Assembly: GCF_029201545.1 (NCBI RefSeq)
Contig: NZ_CP104007.1
Location: 3,754,501-3,818,500 of the forward strand
DNA length: 64,000 bases
Direction: 5' to 3'
Origin: Devosia sp. FJ2-5-3
Lineage (GTDB): Bacteria; Pseudomonadota; Alphaproteobacteria; Rhizobiales; Devosiaceae
Shown: one piece after another, positions 16,811 to 26,842 of the stretch
How the letters are laid out: every line of letters begins with the position of its first letter
Position numbering within the stretch: position 1 is the first letter of the stretch
Notes under the pieces: generated by a model
Seen by the model: the letters and a program-made list of their open reading frames with translations, nothing else
Told to the model about the DNA's origin: nothing
Databases searched by the model: none
Program-made: the position numbers and the translations under genes

Positions 16811-17845
16811 TTATTGGGCCAGCGCGGCCGCACCCAGGGCTTCGAAACGGCGATCGAAAATCTCCTCGGCGCTGAAGGGCGCGTAGCCCAGTTCGGCGGC
16901 GAGAATGTCGATCGTGTGCTGGTGGCGGCCGACTACTTCGTCCCAGCTGTCCGGCACGATCTGGTTGCCGGTGAGCTCGACGAGATAGTGTCCGTCCTCT
17001 GCGCTGAGGCCCTGGTCCTTGACGTAGTATCCTTCGATCCAGGCCTCGGGATTGTCGTTGATCCATTGGGTGGCCTTGGCCCAGATGCCGACATAGGCGG
17101 CAATGGCGGCGGCCTTGGCCGGATCGTCCAGCACCCATTGGGGCGCATAGAGATGGCTGGGGTCATCGCGCAGGCCGTGCTCGACCAGGCTCGCCCCGTC
17201 CGGCCCATATTGGGTGATGTAGCGACGGATATTGGAGGAGCCGATCGGGGCCACGTCGACCTGGTGGCTGGCCAGCGCCACGGGATAGACATCACCCGTG
17301 CTTGGCAATTCCACCAGCGTCACGTCCGCCTTGCTCAGCCCCGCCGCCTCGAGCGCCCGCAGCACCAGCGCGCCCTGCGCCTGGCCGGGACTGAAAGCGA
17401 TGCGCTTGCCGCGGAAATCAGCCAGGCTCTTGGCCTCCACCCCCGGCGCGATGCCAAAGCGATAGATCGGATGTGCAATCGGGTCCTCGCGTTCGCGATA
17501 GGCGACATTGCGCACCGGCAGATCGGTCCAATGGGCGAAGATCGAGGGAATTTCGGCCACCGCGCCGAGATCGAGCGCCCGGGCGCGAAACGCCTCCGAG
17601 GTCTGCGGTCCACCGCTGAGATTGACGAATTCGACCTCGAACGGGATCTCCTCGATCAACCCGGACAGCTCCAGCGCCACCCTGGTCTGGGGATCACCGA
17701 TCACCAGCCTTGTGCCGGGCAGTATTTCGGCCGGCAGCGGCGCGGGCTCTTGAGAAAGCACCGCTCCAGCGCCCATCAGCGCGGCGAGGGAAACGGCAAT
17801 CAGCTTGGCTGCGGTTCTACGGTTCGGCGTCATTTGCGTTCTCAT
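16811..17845 (-). CDS. Sulfonate-type ABC transporter substrate-binding protein
   Basis: The 344-residue periplasmic binding protein belongs to the SsuA/TauA/NrtA-like group. The N-terminus (NRRTAAKLIAVSLAALMGAGAV) is a Tat- or Sec-type signal. Domain landmarks are the SLADFRGKRIAFSPGQAQGALVL region (shown partly) and VDVAPIGSSNIRRYITQYG. Unusually for the family, the first 90 residues are short and Pro-rich. It is the first gene of the run binding protein, permease, ATPase, monooxygenase, reductase, monooxygenase. Alkanesulfonate or aromatic sulfonate ester uptake is plausible from context. Confidence 0.82.
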   Translation of the reverse strand: MRTQMTPNRRTAAKLIAVSLAALMGAGAVLSQEPAPLPAEILPGTRLVIGDPQTRVALELSGLIEEIPFEVEFVNLSGGPQTSEAFRARALDLGAVAEIPSIFAHWTDLPVRNVAYREREDPIAHPIYRFGIAPGVEAKSLADFRGKRIAFSPGQAQGALVLRALEAAGLSKADVTLVELPSTGDVYPVALASHQVDVAPIGSSNIRRYITQYGPDGASLVEHGLRDDPSHLYAPQWVLDDPAKAAAIAAYVGIWAKATQWINDNPEAWIEGYYVKDQGLSAEDGHYLVELTGNQIVPDSWDEVVGRHQHTIDILAAELGYAPFSAEEIFDRRFEALGAAALAQ

Positions 17846-18193
17846 CCATGGGACAATGGAGAAAACGCTAAGCCCTAATATCCACCAAATCTATAGACAT
17901 TACGGGATCGATTTCGCGAATGTTCTGCGCTTGGGAGAATGGTCTCGCCGCCGAAAGGGGATGACGTGAAATGAGCCGTGCGCAGACCCGGTTTGGGCCG
18001 CCATCGGCCGGGCATGGGCCACAAATCGCCCCCACTCAAACCGGCTTGTAGAGTGGTCACATATTCCCCTACTACTGGTCGGATTGGAATTTTTGCCTCG
18101 TCGGCAGACTGCCAAAACTCGACAGAAGAAATAGAGTTACAGTCACTCACGGGGGCCAGAGCGTCATGGCCAATCAATTTGAGGGAGCAGATT
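17846..18193. promoter_or_regulatory. Divergent promoter region between two transport operons
   Basis: This 348-nt region separates the minus-strand sulfonate-type operon from the plus-strand peptide-type operon and must carry both promoters. It is AT-richer next to 17880-17900. I see no gene, hairpin or clear operator in it. The ribosome site GAGGGAGC precedes the ATG at 18194. Confidence 0.5.
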
Positions 18194-19804
18194 ATGAGAC
18201 GGACCATTTTCAGCACGCTGAGCCTTGCGCTGTCAGCTTCGGTATTTGCCTTTGGCGGACCGGCATTTGCCCAGTCCGAGGCGCAGTCGGGCGGCGTGCT
18301 GCGCATTGCCACCTATGAACCGCTCTGCCTCGACCAGAACGAGGGCTCCTCGCGCAATACCCAGACAGCCCTGCAGGACGTCTACGACCGCCTCGTCTAC
18401 AAGACCCAGGAGGGCGAGTATTTCCCCTGGCTGGCCAGCGAATGGTCCATTTCCGAGGACGGTCTCACCTACACCTTCACCATCCGCGATGGCGTCGTCT
18501 TCCACGATGGCACGACGCTCGATGCCGAAGCCGTCCGCATCAATCTTCAGCGCTGGGTCGATGATCGCAGCGCCAATGGCGTGCCGGTGACCTCTGTCAC
18601 CGCAGATGGCAATGTCGTCACCATCACCCTCTCCGAGCCCCATGGCCCGCTGCTGCACGACCTCTCCGAGCCGGTCCAGGGCATTGTCGCGCCCTCCTCG
18701 ATCGAAGCCTTCTCCAAGGAAGAGCGCTGCGCCGGCGGCCCTGACATCACCATCGGCTCGGGCCCGTTCAAGGTTGTCGGCCGCACCCAGGGTCAGGACC
18801 TGATCCTTGAGCGCTTCGAGGACTATAACTGGCCTTCCGCTGCCGCCCAGCATACCGGTCCGGCCTATCTTGAGCGCATCGAAATGCGCTTCCTCACCGA
18901 AGACTCCGTGCGCGTCGGTGCCGTTGAATCCGGTCAGGCCGATATCGCCGCCGGCATCCCCGCCATTTCCGTTGCCGCCATCGAAGGCAACAGCAATCTC
19001 CAGCTGATCCGCACCGAACAGCCGGGCATTCCGTGGTCGATGTGGGTCAATCAGTCCAAGCCAGCCCTCGCCGACCAGAGCGTGCGCGAAGCCATCCGCA
19101 TCGGCGTCGACTATTCTTCGCTCGTCAATGCCGTCTTCCTCGGCACCTCCAGCCCTGCCTATTCGGCCATCACCCCGGGCATCCCGGCGGCCTATGATGC
19201 CGGTCAGGAAGGCCGCTGGTCCTTCGACGCCGAAGCCGCCAAGGCCCTGCTCGATAAGGCCGGCTGGTCCGAAATCGGCGCCGACGGCATTCGCGTCAAG
19301 GATGGCGAGCGCCTCAGCCTCAAGGCTGTCACCGCCACCAACTGGAACAACCAGCAGCGCGAACTCTTCGCCCAGGGTATCCAGGCGGGCCTGCAGGCCA
19401 TCGGCATCGAATACAGCCGCGAAGTGCTCGACTTCGCCACGGTCGATGCGCGCATGAAGGCCAATGAATACGACCTGGTCGACACCTCGCAGTCCTCGGG
19501 CGATGGCGCGACCCTGCTCTTTGGGGCGTTCCAGTCCACCTCGCTGTGGCCGGCCAATACCAATTGGGGCTTTGTGGACGACGCAGCGCTCGACGACGCC
19601 CTCAACACTGCCGTCGCCTCTGCCGATCCCACTGTTCAGAACGAACAGGTCAAGATCGCCCAGAAGATCATCAATGACGGCGCCTATCTGATCCCGATTG
19701 CCAATCCGCAGGTGATCCTTGCGGCCAGCACCAAGGTCAAGGGCACCGTGTTCTCGAGCTCGGGCCAGATCGGCACCTTCTACGACGTCTGGCTGGAGCA
19801 GTAG
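18194..19804 (+). CDS. Peptide/opine-type ABC transporter substrate-binding protein (first set)
   Basis: The 536-residue family 5 binding protein (DppA/OppA type) has a Sec signal peptide (SLALSASVFAFGGPAFAQ). Family landmarks: YDRLVYKTQEGEYFPWLA, the SBP_bac_5 core WSISEDGLTYTFTIRDGVVF, and IGVDYSSLVNAVFLG. I start at the ATG at 18194 after GAGGGAGC rather than at the longer open frame. The first 20 mature residues include CLDQNEG, and a second Cys sits in ERCAGGPD; these may pair. It is the first gene of a four-gene operon. The ligand is unknown: peptides, opines, glutathione or nickel are all transported by this family. Confidence 0.88.
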   Translation: MRRTIFSTLSLALSASVFAFGGPAFAQSEAQSGGVLRIATYEPLCLDQNEGSSRNTQTALQDVYDRLVYKTQEGEYFPWLASEWSISEDGLTYTFTIRDGVVFHDGTTLDAEAVRINLQRWVDDRSANGVPVTSVTADGNVVTITLSEPHGPLLHDLSEPVQGIVAPSSIEAFSKEERCAGGPDITIGSGPFKVVGRTQGQDLILERFEDYNWPSAAAQHTGPAYLERIEMRFLTEDSVRVGAVESGQADIAAGIPAISVAAIEGNSNLQLIRTEQPGIPWSMWVNQSKPALADQSVREAIRIGVDYSSLVNAVFLGTSSPAYSAITPGIPAAYDAGQEGRWSFDAEAAKALLDKAGWSEIGADGIRVKDGERLSLKAVTATNWNNQQRELFAQGIQAGLQAIGIEYSREVLDFATVDARMKANEYDLVDTSQSSGDGATLLFGAFQSTSLWPANTNWGFVDDAALDDALNTAVASADPTVQNEQVKIAQKIINDGAYLIPIANPQVILAASTKVKGTVFSSSGQIGTFYDVWLEQ

Positions 19805-19811
19805 GTCCGGT

Positions 19812-20747
19812 TTGACGATAGCGCGAGAGCTTTTCGTACGTATCCTTGCGGGAGCAGCGGTCCTTTGGGCCGCTGCTTCGCTGGCATTTGTCGTACTACA
19901 GATGCTGCCCAGCGATCCTGTGCAGGTCATCTATGGCGCAGACTCCACCGTTACCCAGGAGATGCGCGACCGCATCCGTGCCGAATATGGCCTCGATCGC
20001 CCCATCTGGGAGCAATATGGCCAATTTGTCGGCCGCATTCTCCAGGGGGATCTGGGCACCTCCTACCAACAGCGCCGCAGCGTGGTCTCAATCATTGGCA
20101 GCGAGCTGGGCTCGACCGTCACGCTGGCCGTGCTTGCCACCATATTTGCGCTGACGCTGGCGACCATTGCCTCGGTCACCACCGCCGGAAAGCAGAGCCG
20201 CGCCCGCAGCCTGATGTCGGCGTTCGAACTTCTGGCCATATCCACGCCCGCCTTCTGGATCGGGCTGTTGCTCCTCACATTCCTCTCCTTCCAATGGCCG
20301 ATTTTCCCGGTCATGGGCGATGACAGCTGGCGCTCGCTGGTGCTGCCGGTCACCACGCTGGGCCTCGCCATTTTCGGCACGCTGAGCCAGGTGATGCGCG
20401 CCGAAATGGATATTGCGCTTGAGCAGCCCTTTGCGCTCACCGCCCGCACGCGGGGCCTCTCGGAATGGTCGGTGCGCTGGCGCCATGCCCTGCGCCACGC
20501 GCTCATCCCGGGCCTCACCATTTCGGCCGAAATGTTCGGCGCGCTTTTGGCCGGCGCCATCATCACCGAGCGCGTCTTTGGCCGCCCGGGTCTTGGCCGC
20601 ATCACGCTCCAGGCCGTCACCAATCAGGATATCCCCGTGGTCGTGGGCGTCGTGCTCTTTGTGGCCACCGTGTTTGTCATCACCAATATCGCTGTCGATC
20701 TGCTCTACCGGCTGATCGACCCGCGCCTGCGCGGTGCCGCAGCATGA
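19812..20747 (+). CDS. Peptide-type ABC transporter permease (DppB-like, first set)
   Basis: The protein has 311 residues from a TTG at 19812, 8 nt after the binding-protein stop and preceded by AGG. Membrane segments include AAVLWAAASLAFVVLQML; the DppB landmark after it is LPSDPVQVIYGAD, and the EAA-like loop is ALTARTRGLSEWSVRWRHALRHAL. The stop overlaps the next ATG as ATGA, so the two permeases are translationally coupled. Confidence 0.87.
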   Translation: MTIARELFVRILAGAAVLWAAASLAFVVLQMLPSDPVQVIYGADSTVTQEMRDRIRAEYGLDRPIWEQYGQFVGRILQGDLGTSYQQRRSVVSIIGSELGSTVTLAVLATIFALTLATIASVTTAGKQSRARSLMSAFELLAISTPAFWIGLLLLTFLSFQWPIFPVMGDDSWRSLVLPVTTLGLAIFGTLSQVMRAEMDIALEQPFALTARTRGLSEWSVRWRHALRHALIPGLTISAEMFGALLAGAIITERVFGRPGLGRITLQAVTNQDIPVVVGVVLFVATVFVITNIAVDLLYRLIDPRLRGAAA

Positions 20748-21613
20748 CCGACCTTTCTCTCCAGCAATCCGCAGCGCCAGAGCCGGACCGTATGCGTGGC
20801 CTGCGCAAAGGCCGCATTCGCCCCGGCGTCGTCCTCGCCGCACTGGTGCTGATCTTCCTCGTCATCTGTGCGCTCTGGCCCCAGGCCATTGCCCCTTATG
20901 ACCCCTATGGGCTTGACCTCCTGCAGTCACTCAAGCCCCCAAGCTGGGCTCATATCTTCGGCACCGACCAATTGGGCCGCGATATCTTTTCTCGCGTCGT
21001 TCATGGGGCGAGCTATTCGCTCTATGTCGGCATTGGCGCCACGCTGATTGCCGTTTCCGTTGGCATCGCCATTGGCCTGACCTCAGGCGTTATGGGCGGC
21101 TGGGTGGACCTCGCCTTCATGCGCGTCGTCGATATTCTCCTGGCTTTCCCGAGCCTTCTGATGAGCATGGCCGTCGTGGCCTTTCTGGGCACCGGCATCA
21201 CCAATATTCTCCTCGCCATCGCCATTGCCGCCATTCCCGGCTATGCGCGCATCGTGCGCAGCCAGGTCCTCGTCATCCGCAATTCCGGCTTCGTCGAAGC
21301 CGCCCGCATCCTCGGCCAGAACCCGCTCCTGACCCTTGTCCGCCATATCCTCCCCAACACGATTGGTCCGCTCGTCGTGCTGTCGACGCTCGGCATTGGC
21401 AGCGCCATCCTCCACTCGGCGTCCCTCAGCTATCTCGGCCTTGGCCCCAAGCCGCCGACGCCCGAATGGGGTCTGATGCTGTCCGAGGGTCAGGGGTATC
21501 TGCGCGCAGCCTGGTGGATCGGCGTCTTCCCCGGCGTCTTTGCCACGCTCGCCATCGTCTCCACCACAATCATTGGCCGCTATATCAAAGCCTATAGCGA
21601 GGGCCGCGTCTGA
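20744..21613 (+). CDS. Peptide-type ABC transporter permease (DppC-like, first set)
   Basis: This 289-residue permease begins at the ATG at 20744 inside the previous stop. DppC features: PYDPYGLDLLQSLKPPS and HIFGTDQLGRDIFSRVVHGA near the N-terminus, EAARILGQNPLLTLVRHILP as the EAA loop, and ASLSYLGLGPKPPTPEWGLM near the end. It forms the heterodimeric channel with the DppB-like protein. Its stop overlaps the next start by one base. Confidence 0.88.
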   Translation: MTDLSLQQSAAPEPDRMRGLRKGRIRPGVVLAALVLIFLVICALWPQAIAPYDPYGLDLLQSLKPPSWAHIFGTDQLGRDIFSRVVHGASYSLYVGIGATLIAVSVGIAIGLTSGVMGGWVDLAFMRVVDILLAFPSLLMSMAVVAFLGTGITNILLAIAIAAIPGYARIVRSQVLVIRNSGFVEAARILGQNPLLTLVRHILPNTIGPLVVLSTLGIGSAILHSASLSYLGLGPKPPTPEWGLMLSEGQGYLRAAWWIGVFPGVFATLAIVSTTIIGRYIKAYSEGRV

Positions 21614-23217
21614 TGGCTCTGCTCGATATCGAAAACCTCTCCATCCGCTTTGCCGGCCGGAGCGCCGCCGAGGACGTCCACGCGGTGCGCGGTCTCTCCT
21701 TCTCGCTCGAGGCCGGGCAATGCGTGGCCATTGTCGGGGAATCCGGTTCGGGCAAATCCGCCACTGCGCGCGCCCTTGTTGGCCTCACCGGCCCCAATGC
21801 GCTGGTCGAAGCCGACAAAATGCGTCTGGGCCAAACCGATCTGCGCGGTCTTGCCCCGCGCGATTGGCGCGCCATTCGCGGCCGCCAGATCGGCTTTGTG
21901 CTGCAGGATGCGCTGGTCTCGCTCGATCCCTTGCGCACCATCGGCGCCGAAGTCGGCGAAACGCTCCGCGAACACCGCCTCGTGCCCCGCAGCGGCATCA
22001 AGGCCCGCGTGATCGACCTCCTCGACTCGGTCGGCATTCCCGATCCGGCCCAGCGCCATGACCAATATGCCCATCAGCTTTCCGGTGGCCTGCGCCAGCG
22101 CGCGCTCATCGCCTCGGCCATTGCCGGGGAACCCAAGATCATCATTGCCGACGAGCCCACCACCGCGCTTGATGTCATCGTTCAGGCGCAGATCCTGCGC
22201 CTTCTCGCCGAACTCAAGGCCGAGGGGCGCGGTCTCATCCTCATCTCGCACGATCTGGCCGTCGTCTCGCGCCTTGCCGACCACATCATCGTGCTGCGCC
22301 AGGGCGAAGTCGTCGAAGAAGGCCCGCCCGACGCCGTCTTCAAGACGCCCAAGGCCGACTATACCAAGGCCCTCCTCGCCGCCATTCCCTCCGGCCGCAC
22401 GCGTGGACAGGCTCTATCACGCACGAATGGAGGCATGTCCCCCACTGCCCCGCGACTGGGCGAACCCGTTCTCGTCGCCAGCAACATCTTCAAGAATTTC
22501 GGCAAGCGCCGCGTCGTCGACGACGTCTCCTTTGAAATCTGCAAGGGCGAAACCCTCGGCTTGGTCGGCGCTTCGGGCAGCGGCAAGACTACGCTGGCCC
22601 GCATCGTCCTTGGGCTCGAAAAGCCCGATGCCGGCACGATCGCCATCAACGGCCATGCCTGGTCCGACCTTCCCGAAAGCCGGCGCCGCCCTTTGCGCCC
22701 CGAAGTGCAATTGGTAGCCCAGGACCCGCTCGGCTCGTTCGATCCGCGCCACCGCGTGCTCGACATCATCGGGGAAGCCCTCGACATCATCGGCACGCCC
22801 ACCACCCAACGCCAGGGCGAAGTTCTCCGCCTCCTCAATTCGGTCGGGCTCGACGAAACCCACCTTCTCCGCCGCCCACGTGAACTCTCCGGCGGCCAGC
22901 GCCAGCGCGTCGCCATCGCCCGGGCTCTCGCAACCAGGCCCGCCATCCTCGTCTGCGACGAGCCGGTCTCCGCGCTCGACGTTTCGACACAAGCGCAGGT
23001 GCTCGATCTCCTCGCCGGGCTCAAGCGCGACCTCGGGCTCACCATGCTCTTCGTCTCGCACGACCTTGGCGTCATCCAGCATGTCAGCGACCGCGTTCTC
23101 GTCATGAACGAGGGTGCCATCGTCGAAACCGGGGTTCCTGACGTCGTCCTCGAGACGCCGCAGCATCCTTATACCCGCGCCCTCATCGAAGCCCTGCCCC
23201 GCCTGCCGGTCGCCTGA
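21613..23217 (+). CDS. Double ATP-binding protein of peptide-type ABC transporter (DppD-DppF fusion)
   Basis: The 534-residue protein carries two complete ABC domains in one chain. Domain 1 (about 1-260) has Walker A GESGSGKSA, signature LSGGLRQRALIASAIA and Walker B IIADEPTTALD. Domain 2 (about 285-530) has Walker A GASGSGKTT, signature LSGGQRQRVAIARALA and Walker B LVCDEPVSALD. The fusion replaces the separate DppD and DppF ATPases. This contrasts with the second transporter downstream, where the two ATPases are separate genes. Confidence 0.9.
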   Translation: MALLDIENLSIRFAGRSAAEDVHAVRGLSFSLEAGQCVAIVGESGSGKSATARALVGLTGPNALVEADKMRLGQTDLRGLAPRDWRAIRGRQIGFVLQDALVSLDPLRTIGAEVGETLREHRLVPRSGIKARVIDLLDSVGIPDPAQRHDQYAHQLSGGLRQRALIASAIAGEPKIIIADEPTTALDVIVQAQILRLLAELKAEGRGLILISHDLAVVSRLADHIIVLRQGEVVEEGPPDAVFKTPKADYTKALLAAIPSGRTRGQALSRTNGGMSPTAPRLGEPVLVASNIFKNFGKRRVVDDVSFEICKGETLGLVGASGSGKTTLARIVLGLEKPDAGTIAINGHAWSDLPESRRRPLRPEVQLVAQDPLGSFDPRHRVLDIIGEALDIIGTPTTQRQGEVLRLLNSVGLDETHLLRRPRELSGGQRQRVAIARALATRPAILVCDEPVSALDVSTQAQVLDLLAGLKRDLGLTMLFVSHDLGVIQHVSDRVLVMNEGAIVETGVPDVVLETPQHPYTRALIEALPRLPVA

Positions 23218-23384
23218 CGAACCGGGCGTCCGCGGGGACGAGAAAATTCATCTCTACCAAACGGGTAGACAATAGTAGACTTTGTTCCGGAATGCCTTCC
23301 GACGAAACGGCCATGTCTGGCTTCGCGCAAAATTTTGCTCCAAAGTCAGCGCAACGTCCTTGCTGACGAACCGGAGGTAACAAT

Positions 23385-24989
23385 ATGACCCAGATTTCGC
23401 GCCGTTCCTTGCTCCAGGGCGTCGGCCTGCTGCTCGCGTCGACCGCGCTGCCCTCTTTCGCCTTTGCGCAGGATCTGCCGACCGGCGGGCGCCTCGTGGT
23501 CGCCGCCGATTCCGAGCCGCGCAATCTCAATCCGGCGATCGTCGCCTCCAATGGCGTGTTCTTCGTCGCCAGCAAAGTCATTGAGCCACTGGCCGAAGCC
23601 GACGCATCAGCCGAAGATGGGCTCGCGCCGCGCCTCGCCACCGCCTGGGAAGGCTCGAGCGATGGTCTTTCGGCCACGTTCCGCCTGCGCGAAGGCGTCA
23701 CCTGGCACGATGGCACGCCCTTCACCTCGGCCGACGTCGCCTTCTCGGCGCTCGAAGTCTGGAAGCCGCTGCAGAACCTTGGCCGCATCGTCCTCGCCAA
23801 TCTCGAGGCCGTCGACACGCCCAATGAGCACACCGCGATCTTCCGCTTCTCCAAGCCCACGCCCTTCCAGCTGATCCGCAATGCCCTGCCGGTGGTGACG
23901 AGCGTCCTGCCCAAGCACCTCTATGAGGGCACCGACATCAACGCCAATCCGCACAATGCCGAGCTCGTCGGCACCGGCCCGTTCAAGTTCGCCGAATATA
24001 AGCCGGGCGAATATTATCGCCTCGTGCGCAACGAAGCCTATTGGGGCGAGGGCGAGCCGCACCTCGATGAAATCATCTACCGCGTCCTGCCCGACCGTGC
24101 TGCCGCCGCCAGCGCCATTGAAGCCGAGGAAATCCAGCTCGCCGCCTTCTCGGCCGTGCCGCTGGCTGACCTCGCCCGCATTTCGCAGGTCCCGGGCATC
24201 AAGGTGATCCCCGAAGGGTATGAGGGCCTCACCTACCAGCTCGTGGTGGAAATCAACCACCGCCGCGAAGAGCTGGCCAATGTCGATGTCCGCCGCGCCA
24301 TCGCCCATGCCATCGACAAGAAATATGTCGTGGAGGCCATCTTCCTCGGCTACGCGACGGCAGCCACCGGCATCGTCCCGCACAACGCGCCGGAATTCTA
24401 CAATCCCGAAGTCCCGCAATATGATTTCGACGTCGCCAAGGCCAATGAGCTGCTCGACGCGGCTGGCTATCCGCGCGGCGAAAACGGGGTGCGCTTCTCG
24501 CTCAAGCTCCTGCCGGCGCCCTATTTCAACGAGACCCGCCAGTTCGGCGATTATCTCCGCCAAGCCCTGGCCGAAATCGGCATCGACGCCCAGCTGGTCA
24601 ACAATGACAGCGCCGCCCACCAGAAGGCGGTCTATACCGACCACGATTTTGACCTCGCCGTGGCCCCGCCGGTGTTCCGCAACGATCCGGCGATCTCGAC
24701 CACCATCCTCGTGCGCTCGGGGGCTCCGGCCGGCACCAGCTTCTCCAACCAGGGCGGCTATGAACACGCCGAACTCGATGCCCTGATCGACCAGGCCGCT
24801 GAAACGGTGGACACCGAAGAACGGACCCAGCTCTACAATGAGCTGCAGGTGAAGGTTGCCGAAGACCTGCCGCTCATCAACGTGGCCGAATGGGGTTTCA
24901 TCACCGTGGCCCGCGACACAGTTCTCAATGTGGGTAACAATCCGCGCTGGGCCGTGTCCAACTGGGCCGACGTCGCCATCCAGAACTAA
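23385..24989 (+). CDS. Peptide/opine-type ABC transporter substrate-binding protein (second set)
   Basis: The 534-residue family 5 binding protein has a twin-arginine type leader (SRRSLLQGVGLLLASTALP, then FAFAQ), so it is probably exported folded by Tat, unlike the Sec-type paralogue upstream. Core features: ATAWEGSSDGLSATFRLREG, HDGTPFTSADVAFS and RAIAHAIDKKYVVEAIFLGY. The ATG is preceded by CCGGAGG. A 167-nt gap upstream suggests its own promoter. Ligand unknown. Confidence 0.88.
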   Translation: MTQISRRSLLQGVGLLLASTALPSFAFAQDLPTGGRLVVAADSEPRNLNPAIVASNGVFFVASKVIEPLAEADASAEDGLAPRLATAWEGSSDGLSATFRLREGVTWHDGTPFTSADVAFSALEVWKPLQNLGRIVLANLEAVDTPNEHTAIFRFSKPTPFQLIRNALPVVTSVLPKHLYEGTDINANPHNAELVGTGPFKFAEYKPGEYYRLVRNEAYWGEGEPHLDEIIYRVLPDRAAAASAIEAEEIQLAAFSAVPLADLARISQVPGIKVIPEGYEGLTYQLVVEINHRREELANVDVRRAIAHAIDKKYVVEAIFLGYATAATGIVPHNAPEFYNPEVPQYDFDVAKANELLDAAGYPRGENGVRFSLKLLPAPYFNETRQFGDYLRQALAEIGIDAQLVNNDSAAHQKAVYTDHDFDLAVAPPVFRNDPAISTTILVRSGAPAGTSFSNQGGYEHAELDALIDQAAETVDTEERTQLYNELQVKVAEDLPLINVAEWGFITVARDTVLNVGNNPRWAVSNWADVAIQN

Positions 24990-25025
24990 CAGCCGCCGCT
25001 TCGGCGGCGGGGAGTACGACTACCA

Positions 25026-26015
25026 GTGAATAGCGCCTTACGGCTGATTGGACGTCGCGCGATCAGCAGCATTCCGGTGCTGCTGATCGTTGTCATTGGC
25101 ACGTTCTTTCTGCTCGAGCTCGCGCCCGGCGATGCCGTGGATGCCTATCTCGTCTCCATAGGCGGGGGCGATGCCGCCCTCACCGAACAATTGCGCGCCC
25201 AATATGGGCTCGATCAATCTCCCCTCAGCCGGCTCTGGTTCTATGTCACCGCGCTCTTGCGCTTTGATCTGGGCTGGTCGGTCGGGTTTAACCGCCCCAT
25301 CTCCGAGCTGATCCTCGAACGCCTTCCAAACACCTTCTACCTTATGGGCAGCGCCACCGCGCTTTCCTTCGTCCTCGGCACCGCGCTCGGCATTGTCTCG
25401 GGCGCCCGCATTGGCTCGTTCCGCGATCGCCTTCTCTCAATTGGCTCGCTGGCGCTCTATGCCATCCCCAGCTTCTGGCTGGGCCTCGTGCTCTCGGTGG
25501 TCTTTGCCGTGCAATTGCGCTGGTTCCCCACGTCGGGCATCGAAACCATCGCCTCGGGCAAGGCGGGTTTTGATCGCGTCCTCGACATTGCCCGCCACCT
25601 CGTCCTGCCCGTTTCGGCGCTGTCGATGATCTATCTTGCGCTGTTCCTGCGCGTCATGCGCGCCGGCATGGCCGAGATCTGGCGGCAGGATTTTGTCCGC
25701 GCCGCCCGGGCCAAGGGCATCACCCGCCCCCGCCTCGTGCTGCGCCATGTCGCCCGCAATGCGCTTTTGCCCGTTGTCACCATGCTGGGGCTGCAGGCCG
25801 CCTCCATCCTTGGCGGCAGCGTGGTCATCGAGAGCGTCTTTGCTATTCCCGGCTTCGGCCGCCTGGCCCAGGAGGCCGTTGCCCTGCGCGATGCGCCACT
25901 GCTCATGGGCATTATCGTGGTCAGCGCGCTCCTCGTGATCTTCGTCAACATGGTCATCGACCTCATCTACGCCTTCCTCGATCCGCGCGTCGGCGCTTCG
26001 GAGCGCAACACATGA
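25026..26015 (+). CDS. Peptide-type ABC transporter permease (DppB-like, second set)
   Basis: The protein has 329 residues from a GTG at 25026, preceded by GGGGAG. Membrane segments include SSIPVLLIVVIGTFFLLELA and VLGTALGIVSGA. The family motif ELAPGDAVDAYLVSIGGGD and the EAA loop AARAKGITRPRLVLRHVARN are present. The stop overlaps the next start (ATGA). Confidence 0.88.
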   Translation: MNSALRLIGRRAISSIPVLLIVVIGTFFLLELAPGDAVDAYLVSIGGGDAALTEQLRAQYGLDQSPLSRLWFYVTALLRFDLGWSVGFNRPISELILERLPNTFYLMGSATALSFVLGTALGIVSGARIGSFRDRLLSIGSLALYAIPSFWLGLVLSVVFAVQLRWFPTSGIETIASGKAGFDRVLDIARHLVLPVSALSMIYLALFLRVMRAGMAEIWRQDFVRAARAKGITRPRLVLRHVARNALLPVVTMLGLQAASILGGSVVIESVFAIPGFGRLAQEAVALRDAPLLMGIIVVSALLVIFVNMVIDLIYAFLDPRVGASERNT

Positions 26016-26842
26016 GCGCCCTCATCCGGTTTGCCCGCTCGCCGGAAGGCCTCGCGGGGCTGATCATCCTCACGCTCCTCGCCAGTGTTGCGGCGCTGGC
26101 GCCGCTGCTCTTTCCCGGCGATCCCCTGCGCATTGCTGGCACGCCCATGATCGCCCCTTTCACCGATCCGTCCCTGCCGCTGGGCACCGACCGGCTGGGC
26201 CGCAATGTGCTGGCCGGGCTCGTCCACGGCGCCCGCGCCTCGCTCATTGTCGGCATTGCCGCCGCCATCGTCGCCGTTCTGATCGGCTCGATTGTCGGCA
26301 CGCTGGCCGGCTTTGCCGGTGGGCTCATTGATGAAGCGCTGATGCGCGTGGTCGATGCCTTCCAGATCGTCCCGGGTTTCCTTCTGGCGCTGGCCTTTGT
26401 CAGCGTGCTGCAGCCAAGCCTGCCCATCGTCATCCTGGCCATTGCCCTGGGCGCCTGGACCGGTCCGGCCCGTCTTGCCCGCGCCGAAGTGCTCTCCATC
26501 CGCGAGCGCGACTATGTCGCCTCCGCCCGCATCATCGGCATGCATCCGCTCGAAATCGCCCTGCGCGAAGTCCTTCCCAATGCCTTGCCGCCGGTCCTTG
26601 CGCTCAGCGCCGTCATCGTTGCCGGTGCGGTCCTCACCGAAGCGGCCCTCTCCTTCCTCGGCCTGGGCGACCCCAATATCGTCACCTGGGGCTCGATGAT
26701 TGCCGAGGGCCGGGCCGTGCTGCGTTCGGCGCCCTATCTCTCCATCGTGCCCGGCATCGCCCTCATCGCCACCGTCATCGGCACCTATCTCCTGGGCGAA
26801 GGAGTTTCGGCCATGCTCTCGCGCCGGGAGCAGCAATCATGA
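26012..26842 (+). CDS. Peptide-type ABC transporter permease (DppC-like, second set)
   Basis: The 276-residue partner permease starts at the ATG within the previous stop. Features are SLPLGTDRLGRNVLAGLVHG, the EAA loop ASARIIGMHPLEIALREVLP and AALSFLGLGDPNIVTWGSMI. The stop again overlaps the next ATG as ATGA. Confidence 0.88.
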   Translation: MSALIRFARSPEGLAGLIILTLLASVAALAPLLFPGDPLRIAGTPMIAPFTDPSLPLGTDRLGRNVLAGLVHGARASLIVGIAAAIVAVLIGSIVGTLAGFAGGLIDEALMRVVDAFQIVPGFLLALAFVSVLQPSLPIVILAIALGAWTGPARLARAEVLSIRERDYVASARIIGMHPLEIALREVLPNALPPVLALSAVIVAGAVLTEAALSFLGLGDPNIVTWGSMIAEGRAVLRSAPYLSIVPGIALIATVIGTYLLGEGVSAMLSRREQQS

